Source: Clostridium sp.
GTDB taxonomy: Bacteria > Bacillota > Clostridia > Clostridiales > Clostridiaceae
Reading direction: 5' to 3'
NCBI GenBank assembly: GCA_003539755.1
Contig: DPOH01000337.1
Location: 1-11,074 of the forward strand
DNA: 11,074 bases
The notes below the pieces were generated by a model, which was not told where the DNA came from, ran no database searches, and saw nothing but the letters and a program-made list of their open reading frames with translations. Shown here one piece after another: positions 1 through 6,671 of this stretch (position 1 is its first letter; each line of letters opens with the position of its first letter). Made by a program: the position numbers and the translations under genes.

Positions 1-1497
1 GTATATATAGGTGCCAGTATAGGGCCTATAAGAAATGAATATATGGAAGAAAATAATGATGAAATACTTGAAGAATATAAATTTATAGTAGATTGTTTTA
101 TAGAAAAAGGGATAGATATTTTTATATTTGAAACATTTAGCAGTTATCATCATTTAGATAAAATCAGTGAGTATATTAAGAAAAAAAATAAAAATAATTT
201 TATTTTAACTCAGTTTGCATTTAAGCCAGATGGCTATACCAGAGATGGATTTAGTGTAGATAATATTTTTGAAAACGTAAAAAATAATAAATATATTGAT
301 GCATATGGAATGAATTGTGGATCTGGACCTGCTCATTTATTTGAATTAGTAAGAAAAATAAAAATATCAAAAGGTGATATAGTTTCTATTCTTCCTAATG
401 CAGGGTTTCCTGAAATTATTCACGAGAGAACTGTATATCCTAATAATCCTATATATTTTGCAAAAAGAATTAATGATATAAGGATGCAAGGGGCGGTGAT
501 TTTAGGAGGATGTTGTGGGACAAACCCTTTGTATATTAGAGAAATAAAGAAGATATTAGATAAGAAAGATTTTAGAGAAGTAAAAAAGAATGAAGAAACA
601 AATAAGAAAATTGATAGTTCTGATAATGTATCAAATACTTTTAAAAATAAACTTGAAAATAATGAATTTGTTATTGCAGTAGAGCTTACAGCTCCTGTTG
701 ATACAGAGGTCACTAAATTGATTAATAGTGCAGATATATGTAAAAAAAATGAAATTGATTTGGTGACAGTACCTGATTCACCAATGTCAAGGGTTAGGGC
801 AGACTCAGTACTTATATCAGCTAAAATAAAAAGGGAAATCGGTATAGAAGCAATGCCTCATGTATGCTGTAGAGATAAAAATACCAATGCAATAAGATCA
901 AGTCTTATAGGAGCACATATTGAAGATATAAGAAATGTGTTGGCTATAACTGGTGATCCAGTATCTGATGCAAGTAAAATTAAAACAAAGAGTGTATTTA
1001 ATTTAAATTCATTTAAATTAATTAATCTTATAAATACTATGAATACTGATGTTTTTTTTAATAATGGCATGTTAATTGGAGGCGCTTTGAATCCAAATGT
1101 TAGAAATAAACATATTGAATATGAAAGAATGAAGAAAAAAATAGAATGTGGTGCAAACTTCTTCTTAACTCAACCTATATATGATGAAGAAGCTATAGAG
1201 TTTATTAAAGAAATAAAAGAAAAAACAAATACTAAAATATTGGGGGGAATACTTCCAATAGTGAGTTATAGAAATGCAGTATTTTTAAATAATGAGTTGC
1301 CTGGAGTAAATGTACCTGCTTGTATAGTTAATAAATTTAAAGAGGGCATGTCTAAGGAAGAAGCTCAAAAGGTAGGTATGGATATAGCTGTGGATATTGG
1401 AAGAAAACTCAAGGATATCTGCGATGGTTTATATTTTATAGTACCATTTAATAGAGTGGATATGATAATGGAAATAGTTAAAAATATTAGAGAATAA
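1..1497 (+). CDS. Bifunctional homocysteine S-methyltransferase / 5,10-methylenetetrahydrofolate reductase, 5' end missing
   Basis: The gene is cut by the window edge. The frame is open from base 1, and its first codons read VYIGASIGPI, a conserved homocysteine methyltransferase segment, so the ATG at 43 is internal. About 498 codons are visible; relatives such as Bacillus YitJ have roughly 600, so about 100 N-terminal residues are absent. The first visible part (to about residue 190) is the methyltransferase barrel, with the zinc-ligand cysteines in MNCGSGP and GGCCGT. A lysine-rich linker follows. The rest is a MetF-type reductase barrel: ELTAP, TGDP and FFLTQPIYD match the conserved Glu, Asp and Gln positions of that family. 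By family, it moves a methyl group to homocysteine and makes 5-methyl-THF in the cytoplasm. The fusion is known in Firmicutes. It ends in TAA ahead of a hairpin terminator. The assignment is firm; in vivo methyl donor preference is not visible. Confidence 0.93.
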   Translation, partial: VYIGASIGPIRNEYMEENNDEILEEYKFIVDCFIEKGIDIFIFETFSSYHHLDKISEYIKKKNKNNFILTQFAFKPDGYTRDGFSVDNIFENVKNNKYIDAYGMNCGSGPAHLFELVRKIKISKGDIVSILPNAGFPEIIHERTVYPNNPIYFAKRINDIRMQGAVILGGCCGTNPLYIREIKKILDKKDFREVKKNEETNKKIDSSDNVSNTFKNKLENNEFVIAVELTAPVDTEVTKLINSADICKKNEIDLVTVPDSPMSRVRADSVLISAKIKREIGIEAMPHVCCRDKNTNAIRSSLIGAHIEDIRNVLAITGDPVSDASKIKTKSVFNLNSFKLINLINTMNTDVFFNNGMLIGGALNPNVRNKHIEYERMKKKIECGANFFLTQPIYDEEAIEFIKEIKEKTNTKILGGILPIVSYRNAVFLNNELPGVNVPACIVNKFKEGMSKEEAQKVGMDIAVDIGRKLKDICDGLYFIVPFNRVDMIMEIVKNIRE

Positions 1498-1540
1498 TTT
1501 GTTACGAAGTACTATTAAAATCAAAAATACTTTATATTTA

Positions 1541-1572
1541 AAGGCTGATTAGTTTTAAATTAATCAGCTTTT
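1541..1572 (+). terminator. Hairpin terminator after the methyltransferase/MTHFR gene
   Basis: An 11-bp stem (left arm 1541-1551, right arm 1561-1571; core GCTGATTA/TAATCAGC, one G-U pair) has a 9-nt loop. The right arm runs into CTTTT. The T-run is short, so it may be only moderately efficient. It lies 44 nt after the stop codon and before the next promoter. Confidence 0.7.
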
Positions 1573-1589
1573 AAATATATATGGAGTGA

Positions 1590-1618
1590 TTGTAAACTTA
1601 TATTATAAATAATATATT
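1590..1618 (+). promoter_or_regulatory. Sigma-A-type promoter for the GltD-like gene
   Basis: TTGTAA (1590-1595) and TATATT (1613-1618) are separated by 17 bp. The site is downstream of the terminator at 1541-1572 and gives a leader of about 55 nt, which begins with an 11-A run (1621-1631). Because the region is almost entirely A/T, chance matches are likely. Confidence 0.5.
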
Positions 1619-1678
1619 TGAAAAAAAAAAATAAATAGGTTAATATACTAATATATTCAAATAAAAAGGGGGATACAA

Positions 1679-2920
1679 ATGTTAGATAATGTAACATTAT
1701 TAGAAGAAGCACAAAAATGTTTAGGATGCAAAAAACCTAGATGTAGAGAAAATTGTCCTATTGATACAGCAATACCAGAAGTGATTGCTTTATATAAGGA
1801 AGGAAAAATTGAGGAAGCAGGAAAAATATTATTTGAAAATAATCCTTTATCAGTTATTTGTTCTTTAGTATGTATACATGAAGATCAATGTAGGGGGAAC
1901 TGTGTAAAAGGAATAAAAGGTGAGCCAGTTTATTTTCATAAGATTGAACATGAAATTTCATTAAAGTATCTAGAAGAAGCAAAATTTGAATTTGTTCCAA
2001 AGGATAAAGATAGAGTTGCCATTATAGGTGGAGGTCCTGCTGGAATGACAATGGCATTTATTCTTGCTCAAAGAGGATATAAAGTTACTATATTTGAGGC
2101 TCATAATAAAATTGGTGGTGTACTTAGATATGGAATACCTGAATATAGATTACCTAAAAGGATAATAGATAAAATTGAAGAAAGATTAGTAGAACTTGGT
2201 GTAAGAATAAGACCTAATACTCTTGTTGGACCAGTAGTTACATTAGACATGCTGCTTGAAGATGGATATAAAGCTGCATTTATAGGTACTGGAGTATGGA
2301 ATCCAAAAACACTTGATATACCTGGAGAAACATTAGGAAATGTTCACTATGCCATAGATTATTTAAAATCACCTTTAGACTATAGATTAGGAAAGAGAGT
2401 TGCAGTAATAGGTGCAGGTAATGTAGCTATGGATGCAGCAAGAAGTGCAAAAAGATATGGTGCAGATGAAGTTATTGTATTCTATAGAAAAGGCTTTGAA
2501 CAAATGAAAGCTACAAAACAAGAAATAAGTGAAGCAAAGGAAGATGGAGTTAAATTTGACTTGTTTAAAGCACCTTTAAAAATTACTGATGAAGGAATAA
2601 AATTTGCATTAACTGAAAATATTACAGATGAAGATGGAAGAATTCAAACTAAGATATTAGAAGGTAAAGAAGAATTCTACGAATGTGATTCTGTAATAAT
2701 AGCAGTAAGCCAAAATCCTAAATCTAATATAGTTTCCAATACAACTGAGCTTGATACTAATAAATGGGGGCTTTTAATTACTGATGATAAAGGTAATACA
2801 ACTAAAAAAGGAACATTTGCTTCTGGAGATGTAGTAACTGGAGCTAAAACTGTTGTTGAAGCTGTAGCAAAGGCTAAGATTGTAGCTGAAACTATTGATC
2901 AATATTGTAGAACTAATTAA
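1679..2920 (+). CDS. GltD-like FAD/Fe-S NAD(P)-dependent oxidoreductase
   Basis: A 413-residue flavoprotein of the glutamate synthase small-subunit / NfnB family. Two cysteine groups near the N-terminus (C14, C17, C22, C26 and C61, C65, C71, C75) form the Fer4_20-type iron-sulfur domain. GGGPAG at 117-122 is the FAD-binding Rossmann turn. GAGNVA at 245-250 is a second dinucleotide (NAD(P)H) site. ASGDVVTGA near 381-389 is the usual C-terminal FAD-contacting motif. It is somewhat shorter than classical GltD (about 470 residues). The start is supported by AAAGGGGGA (1665-1673) five bases before the ATG. Family members pass electrons between NAD(P)H and a partner through FAD and Fe-S clusters. 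No GltB or NfnA gene lies beside it, so substrate and partner are unknown. It has its own promoter and is probably not co-transcribed with its neighbours. Confidence 0.9.
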   Translation: MLDNVTLLEEAQKCLGCKKPRCRENCPIDTAIPEVIALYKEGKIEEAGKILFENNPLSVICSLVCIHEDQCRGNCVKGIKGEPVYFHKIEHEISLKYLEEAKFEFVPKDKDRVAIIGGGPAGMTMAFILAQRGYKVTIFEAHNKIGGVLRYGIPEYRLPKRIIDKIEERLVELGVRIRPNTLVGPVVTLDMLLEDGYKAAFIGTGVWNPKTLDIPGETLGNVHYAIDYLKSPLDYRLGKRVAVIGAGNVAMDAARSAKRYGADEVIVFYRKGFEQMKATKQEISEAKEDGVKFDLFKAPLKITDEGIKFALTENITDEDGRIQTKILEGKEEFYECDSVIIAVSQNPKSNIVSNTTELDTNKWGLLITDDKGNTTKKGTFASGDVVTGAKTVVEAVAKAKIVAETIDQYCRTN

Positions 2921-2934
2921 TTAATTAATTAATT
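2914..2934 (+). repeat. TAAT tetranucleotide tandem repeat across a stop codon
   Basis: Five consecutive TAAT units, with a partial sixth, span the end of the GltD-like gene. The TAA stop (2918-2920) lies inside the tract, which may vary in copy number by slippage, though that would not change the protein much. Confidence 0.8.
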
Positions 2935-2963
2935 ATATCTATTAAAAATAAGTTTTGATTTTT

Positions 2964-2991
2964 TTTACACAATTTATTATTATAATATAAT
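2964..2991 (+). promoter_or_regulatory. Promoter of the LacI-family regulator gene
   Basis: TTTACA (2964-2969), 16 bp, then TATAAT (2986-2991), about 36 bp before the chosen start codon. A second TATAAT at 2981 overlaps but would leave only 11 bp of spacing. No copy of the TGTTnnCGnnAACA operator is seen here, so autoregulation through that motif is not indicated. Confidence 0.6.
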
Positions 2992-3010
2992 AGAATATTA
3001 TGAGAAAATA

Positions 3011-3017
3011 GAAGGAG
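3011..3017 (+). promoter_or_regulatory. Ribosome binding site fixing the lacI-type gene start
   Basis: GAAGGAG ends one base before an in-frame GTG (3019) and 10 bases before ATG (3028). Only the ATG has workable spacing, and the conserved MxVTIKDIAK opening of the family begins there. Confidence 0.8.
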
Positions 3018-3027
3018 TGTGAAAAAA

Positions 3028-4020
3028 ATGGGTGTTACTATAAAGGATATTGCCAAACTGGCTAATGTTTCTCATACAACAGTTTCAAGAGCATTAAATA
3101 ATAGTCCTTATATTAACGAAGAAACAAAAAAAAAGATAAAAGCATTAGCAGAGGAACTTAATTATGTAGCTAATTATAATGCAAAGAGTTTATTTCTTCT
3201 GAAATCTTATGTTATTGGATTGTTTTTATCAGCGATAAGTGAAGGAACATCTGATGCTTACTTTCATGAAATAGTAAAGGGAGTTAATAAAATAATTGAT
3301 AAAGAATACAACTTGGTAATAAGAGGAATAGATAAATATTCTCATTCTGTTGATAAAAAAAATTTTGATGGAATAATAGTTGTCAGTCAAAGTAAAAAGG
3401 ATGATGAGTTTATTAAATCAATTATTGAAAAGGATATATCTCTTGTGGTTATAAATAGAGTTGTAGATATAGATAATATAGTAAATATAGTTTTCAATGA
3501 TACTAAAGGTGCTTATGAGGCAGTTGATTATTTTGTGAAAAGTAATCATAAAAAAATCGCATTAATACAAGGTAATAATGATTTTGAATCAAGTGTATAT
3601 AGAAAGAAAGGATATATAGAAGCATTAAATGATAATAATATAAAAATTAATGAAGAATATATTATGAATGGTAAGTATACACTTGACAGTGGATATGAAA
3701 ATATGAAAAGACTTTTAAGTTTAAAAGAAAAACCTACAGCTGTATTTTGTGAAAATGATGATATTGCAGTTGGTGCAATGAAAGCAGTAATTGAATGTGG
3801 ATTGAATGTACCAGAAGATGTATCTATTATTGGCTTTGATGATAGGAACTTTTGTAAATATGTGACTCCAACACTTAGTAGTGTTAGAAAAGATGCTTCG
3901 TTGATGAGTGAAATAGGTGCAATTAATTTGTTGAATATAATAAAAAATAAATCAGTTAAAAATAATAAGATATATATAGAATCAAATTTAATAATAAGAA
4001 AGTCAGTTAAGAAATTATAA
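3028..4020 (+). CDS. LacI/GalR-family transcriptional regulator, likely of the galacturonate genes
   Basis: A 330-residue regulator of normal family length. Residues 4-24 form the helix-turn-helix (TIKDIAKLANVSHTTVSRAL), with recognition-helix residues H16, T17 and R21. The hinge helix near 49-56 (NYNAKSL) keeps the Leu that in LacI-family proteins intercalates at a central CG step. Residues from about 60 to the end form a periplasmic-binding-protein-like effector domain (YVIGLF, FDGIIVV, VPEDVSIIGFDD). It acts in the cytoplasm as a DNA-binding dimer. It sits directly upstream of uxaC, whose control region holds three CG-centred palindromes of the kind such proteins bind, so it is probably the local repressor (KdgR/UxuR-like role). 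That link is inference. The effector is not readable from sequence; a pathway intermediate such as KDG is plausible. It is a single-gene unit with its own promoter and terminator. Confidence 0.9.
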   Translation: MGVTIKDIAKLANVSHTTVSRALNNSPYINEETKKKIKALAEELNYVANYNAKSLFLLKSYVIGLFLSAISEGTSDAYFHEIVKGVNKIIDKEYNLVIRGIDKYSHSVDKKNFDGIIVVSQSKKDDEFIKSIIEKDISLVVINRVVDIDNIVNIVFNDTKGAYEAVDYFVKSNHKKIALIQGNNDFESSVYRKKGYIEALNDNNIKINEEYIMNGKYTLDSGYENMKRLLSLKEKPTAVFCENDDIAVGAMKAVIECGLNVPEDVSIIGFDDRNFCKYVTPTLSSVRKDASLMSEIGAINLLNIIKNKSVKNNKIYIESNLIIRKSVKKL

Positions 4021-4024
4021 AAAT

Positions 4025-4074
4025 AGGCTGTCGCATTAGTTGGAGCAAACTACTAGCGATAAGCCTCTTTTTTT
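4025..4074 (+). terminator. Rho-independent terminator of the regulator gene
   Basis: A long interrupted hairpin has three paired blocks: AGGCT/AGCCT, TCGC/GCGA and TAGTT/AACTA. They are separated by small internal loops, with a 6-nt apical loop, and are followed by C and seven T (4068-4074). It begins five bases after the stop codon and isolates the regulator from uxaC. Confidence 0.88.
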
Positions 4075-4123
4075 AGAAGATTATAACTTAGCATTATTAA
4101 AATCATTCTATTGATATTAATTA

Positions 4124-4147
4124 TATTAATCAAAATATTAATCAAAA
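4124..4147 (+). repeat. Perfect 12-bp tandem duplication
   Basis: TATTAATCAAAA occurs twice in a row (4124-4135 and 4136-4147), about 110 bp upstream of the first operator. No function can be assigned; it could be a chance duplication in AT-rich DNA or an upstream binding element. Confidence 0.75.
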
Positions 4148-4254
4148 ATAGCATCTACAGTTAGTATTTTTTCTTTTTATATAAATAACTATAAGTTTTT
4201 TATCATAATAAAGAGTGTATAAATGTGATTAAAAGTATTTATCATAAAAAAAAA

Positions 4255-4272
4255 TTTGTTAACGTTAACAAA
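4255..4272 (+). promoter_or_regulatory. Operator O1: perfect 18-bp CG-centred palindrome
   Basis: TTTGTTAACGTTAACAAA is a perfect palindrome ending six bases before the -35 box of the uxaC promoter, centred near -50. The CG centre is typical of LacI-family operators. Its 14-bp core TGTTAACGTTAACA also fits the general CcpA cre pattern TGWNANCGNTNWCA, so either the adjacent regulator or CcpA, or both, could bind. Confidence 0.8.
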
Positions 4273-4277
4273 AAGTA

Positions 4278-4306
4278 TTGCAGAATTTTTAAAATAATAT
4301 TATAAT
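4278..4306 (+). promoter_or_regulatory. uxaC promoter
   Basis: TTGCAG (4278-4283), 17 bp, then TATAAT (4301-4306). Transcription would start near 4313, giving a leader of about 97 nt that contains the O2/O3 inverted repeat. Confidence 0.72.
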
Positions 4307-4341
4307 TAAATCAGTTAATGAATAACAATTAATTATAAAAA

Positions 4342-4387
4342 TGTTCACGATAACAATGTTAACGACCTCGCATTGTTATCGTGAACA
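4342..4387 (+). promoter_or_regulatory. Operators O2 and O3 in a perfect 17-bp inverted repeat in the uxaC leader
   Basis: The left arm (4342-4358) and right arm (4371-4387) are perfect reverse complements around a 12-nt spacer. Each arm contains one copy of TGTTnnCGnnAACA: O2 TGTTCACGATAACA (4342-4355) and O3 TGTTATCGTGAACA (4374-4387). A further half-site, TGTTAACG, lies at 4357-4364. O2 and O3 centres are 32 bp apart, about three helical turns. In RNA the same repeat would form a stable hairpin ending five bases before the uxaC ribosome site. No T-run follows, so it is not an intrinsic terminator. O2 and O3 each miss one cre-consensus position, which favours the local regulator over CcpA here. 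Confidence 0.75.
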
Positions 4388-4392
4388 AAAGT

Positions 4393-4400
4393 GGGAGAGG
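4393..4400 (+). promoter_or_regulatory. Ribosome binding site fixing the uxaC start
   Basis: GGGAGAGG lies nine bases before ATG 4410. An in-frame ATG at 4341 has no ribosome site, would place the operator repeat inside the coding region, and would add 23 residues absent from UxaC proteins. Confidence 0.8.
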
Positions 4401-4409
4401 ATTAGAAAA

Positions 4410-5816
4410 ATGAAAAAATTTATGGATGAAAATTTTTTATTAACAAATTCGTTTTCTGAAAAACTATATCATGATTATTCAGAAAAAATGCCTATAATAG
4501 ACTATCACTGTCATATTAACCCAAAAGAAATATTAGATGATAAAAAATTTAAAAATATAACAGAAGTGTGGCTTTATGGAGATCATTATAAATGGAGACA
4601 AATGAGATCTATAGGAATAGATGAAAAGTATATAACAGGAGATGCAACTGATTATGAAAAGTTCATGGCTTGGGCAAAGACAATTTCACAAGCTATAGGA
4701 AATCCACTATATCATTGGACACACTTAGAATTAAAGAGATTTTTTGGTATAGATGAACCCTTAAATGAAAAAACAGCTCCAGAAATATGGGAAAAAACAA
4801 GCAAAATGCTTGCACAAGATGATTTTTCAGTAAGAGGATTAATTAAAAAATCAAATGTTAAAGTTATATGTACTACTGATGATCCTGTTGATTCATTAGA
4901 ATATCATTTAGCATTAAAAGAAGATACAAGTTTTGATGTAAAAGTTTTACCAGCTTTTAGACCTGATAAAGCTTTAGGAATCAATAAAGATACTTTTAAA
5001 GAATGGTTTGAAAAATTACAAAAAGTTGTAGGAAAAGAAATCAATACATTTGATGAGTATTTAGATGCATTAAAATCAAGAGTTGAATTCTTCCATAGTG
5101 TTGGATGCAGAGTTGCTGATAATGCTTTAGACTTTGTTCCAAGAGGAGAAGCAACTATTGAAGAATTAAGAATAGTATTCTCAAACTTATTAAAAGATGG
5201 AAGTGTTTCATTTGAAGATGAAAATAAGATTAGAGTTTATTTATTAAAATTCTTTGGAAAGTTATATCACGATTTAGGATGGGTAAATCAATTCCATATG
5301 AATTGTGTAAGAGATAACAATACTAGTATGTATAATAAATTAGGACCAGATACTGGTTTCGATTCATTAAATGATAAAGAAGTAGCAGTGCCATTATCAA
5401 ACTTATTAAATGCATTAAATGAAGAAAAAGCATTATCAAAAACTATACTTTATAGCTTAAATCCTAATGACAATGCTGTTATTGGAACATTAATTGGATG
5501 CTTCCAAGGAGATGGAATTAGAGGTAAGATTCAACATGGATCTGCTTGGTGGTTCAACGATCACAAATTAGGAATGGAAGCACAAATTAAATCATTAGCT
5601 AATTTAGGAATGCTTAGCACATTTGTTGGTATGCTTACTGATTCAAGAAGTTTCTTATCATATACAAGACATGAATATTTCAGAAGAATATTATGTAATG
5701 TAATTGGTGAATGGATTAATAATGGAGAATTACCTGATGATATGGAAACATTAGGACAAATTGTTTCAGATATTAGTTATAATAATGCTAAGAATTACTT
5801 TGACTTTGGATTATAA
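4410..5816 (+). CDS. uxaC: Uronate isomerase (glucuronate/galacturonate isomerase)
   Basis: A 468-residue protein, the usual UxaC length. The N-terminus MKKFMDENFLL and the motif MPIIDYHCHINPKEI (about residues 27-41) are typical of the family. H33 and H35 are the HxH metal ligands of this amidohydrolase-superfamily barrel. Later conserved blocks include ICTTDDP (near 155-161), LPAFRPDK, the histidine-rich NQFHMN segment and SAWWFNDH. It interconverts D-galacturonate and D-tagaturonate (also D-glucuronate and D-fructuronate) in the cytoplasm, the first step of the pathway encoded here. It is the first gene after the operator cluster and so probably the most tightly controlled. A 206-nt gap with an inverted repeat but no T-rich terminator separates it from eda, so read-through is possible. 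Leucines are mostly TTA and codons are uniform, suggesting good expression. Confidence 0.97.
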   Translation: MKKFMDENFLLTNSFSEKLYHDYSEKMPIIDYHCHINPKEILDDKKFKNITEVWLYGDHYKWRQMRSIGIDEKYITGDATDYEKFMAWAKTISQAIGNPLYHWTHLELKRFFGIDEPLNEKTAPEIWEKTSKMLAQDDFSVRGLIKKSNVKVICTTDDPVDSLEYHLALKEDTSFDVKVLPAFRPDKALGINKDTFKEWFEKLQKVVGKEINTFDEYLDALKSRVEFFHSVGCRVADNALDFVPRGEATIEELRIVFSNLLKDGSVSFEDENKIRVYLLKFFGKLYHDLGWVNQFHMNCVRDNNTSMYNKLGPDTGFDSLNDKEVAVPLSNLLNALNEEKALSKTILYSLNPNDNAVIGTLIGCFQGDGIRGKIQHGSAWWFNDHKLGMEAQIKSLANLGMLSTFVGMLTDSRSFLSYTRHEYFRRILCNVIGEWINNGELPDDMETLGQIVSDISYNNAKNYFDFGL

Positions 5817-5849
5817 AAGAGTAAATAAGTACAATCTTATTTAGCAATA

Positions 5850-5961
5850 TCACAGTTCTCAAGTTAACCGAAATATCCTTAAAATCTGGATAAACATTGA
5901 GTTAAATCTATATATTAACCATAACAATATTTTTTATTAATCACATTTTTGAGAACTGTGA
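5850..5961 (+). repeat. 13-bp inverted repeat enclosing 86 nt upstream of eda; candidate structured leader
   Basis: TCACAGTTCTCAA (5850-5862) is perfectly complementary to 5949-5961. Inside lie smaller possible stems: TATCC/GGATA (5874-5878 with 5888-5892) and GTTAA/TTAAC (5901-5905 with 5915-5919). CTCAA (5858-5862) could alternatively pair with TTGAG at 5897-5901, so two exclusive folds are possible. No long T-run follows the right arm. Its role is unknown: an mRNA leader structure or a split regulator site. Confidence 0.55.
5913..5926 (+). promoter_or_regulatory. Degenerate operator-like site upstream of eda
   Basis: TATTAACCATAACA matches the uxaC operator pattern TGTTnnCGnnAACA at 8 of 10 fixed positions. 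It continues with AAT, as O2 does. The central CG is CC, so binding would be weaker. It lies inside the 5850-5961 inverted repeat. Confidence 0.35.
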
Positions 5962-5969
5962 AAATTAGA

Positions 5970-5998
5970 TTGGAAATAATATATATTATAAATATTTA
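5970..5998 (+). promoter_or_regulatory. Possible weak promoter for eda-kdgK
   Basis: TTGGAA (5970-5975), 17 bp, then TATTTA (5993-5998), 25 bp before the eda start. The -10 box is poor and the region is nearly all A/T. Transcription reading through from uxaC is the alternative. Confidence 0.28.
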
Positions 5999-6022
5999 AA
6001 ATAAAGTAGCGAGGTGTGAAAT

Positions 6023-6670
6023 ATGAAAAGGCAAGAAGTATTAAAAGGAATTATAGATGGTGGAGTAGTAGCCGTAATAAGAGGTGATTCTAAAGAACAA
6101 GGATTAAAAATTGTTGATGCAGTAGTTAAAGGTGGAATTAAAGTTTTAGAATTAACTATGACAGTTCCAAATCCTGTTGAATTTCTAAAAGAAGTTGCTG
6201 ATAAATATAAAGATACAGATATTATCGTAGGAGCAGGTACTGTTTTAGATACTGAAACTGCTAGAGCTTGTATCTTAGCTGGAGCACAATTTATAGTTAG
6301 TCCAAGCTTAGACATAGATACATTAAAACTTTGTAACAGATATAAAGTTTGTGTAATGCCAGGAGTTATGACTGTTAGAGATGCAATAACTGCTATGGAA
6401 TATGGAGTAGATGTTGTTAAGGTATTCCCAGCTAATCTTTATGGACCATCAGTTATAAAATCATTTAAAGGACCTCTTCCACAAGGAGATTTCATGCCAA
6501 CTGGTGGAGTAACAGTAGAAAACTTAAAAGACTGGATTAAAGCTGGAGCTGTAGTTGTAGGAACAGGTGGAAGCTTAACTAAAGGAGCTGCAACTGGAGA
6601 TTATGATGCTGTTCAAAAAGAAGCAGAAAGATTTATGGAAGCATATAGAGAAGCTAAGGGGATAAAATAG
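6023..6670 (+). CDS. eda: KDPG aldolase (2-dehydro-3-deoxy-phosphogluconate aldolase)
   Basis: A 215-residue class I aldolase, normal for the family. R20 (VAVIRG), E43 in VLELTMT, GAGTVLD at 70-76, SPSLD at 93-97 and the Schiff-base lysine K133 in VDVVKVFPAN are all present, as is the phosphate-binding MPTGGV segment (158-163). It splits 2-keto-3-deoxy-6-phosphogluconate into pyruvate and glyceraldehyde-3-phosphate in the cytoplasm, the last step of uronate breakdown; some relatives also act on 4-hydroxy-2-oxoglutarate. GAGGTG (6011-6016) sits six bases before the ATG. kdgK begins one base after its stop, so the two are certainly co-transcribed and their reactions are consecutive. No Entner-Doudoroff dehydratase gene is nearby, which supports a uronate role. 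Confidence 0.96.
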   Translation: MKRQEVLKGIIDGGVVAVIRGDSKEQGLKIVDAVVKGGIKVLELTMTVPNPVEFLKEVADKYKDTDIIVGAGTVLDTETARACILAGAQFIVSPSLDIDTLKLCNRYKVCVMPGVMTVRDAITAMEYGVDVVKVFPANLYGPSVIKSFKGPLPQGDFMPTGGVTVENLKDWIKAGAVVVGTGGSLTKGAATGDYDAVQKEAERFMEAYREAKGIK

Positions 6671-6671
6671 T

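Larger units (their letters stand above)
4021..4409 (+). other. 389-bp control region between the regulator and uxaC
   Basis: It holds, in order, the regulator's terminator, a 12-bp tandem repeat, an 18-bp palindromic operator, a strong promoter, and an inverted repeat of two operators in the leader. No coding frame with a ribosome site was found. Confidence 0.8.

Noticed and set aside
420..713. Reverse-strand open frame inside the methyltransferase/MTHFR gene
   Set aside because: It is an antisense shadow of a clear conserved gene, with no ribosome site and low-complexity composition. The same applies to the other reverse frames at 858-1070, 5986-6315, 6909-7103, 9092-9358 and 9411-9701.
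4341..4409. A 23-codon N-terminal extension of uxaC, or a leader peptide, from ATG 4341
   Set aside because: There is no ribosome site before 4341, the stretch overlaps the operator inverted repeat, and the added residues are not part of UxaC. ATG 4410 has a good site and the family N-terminus.
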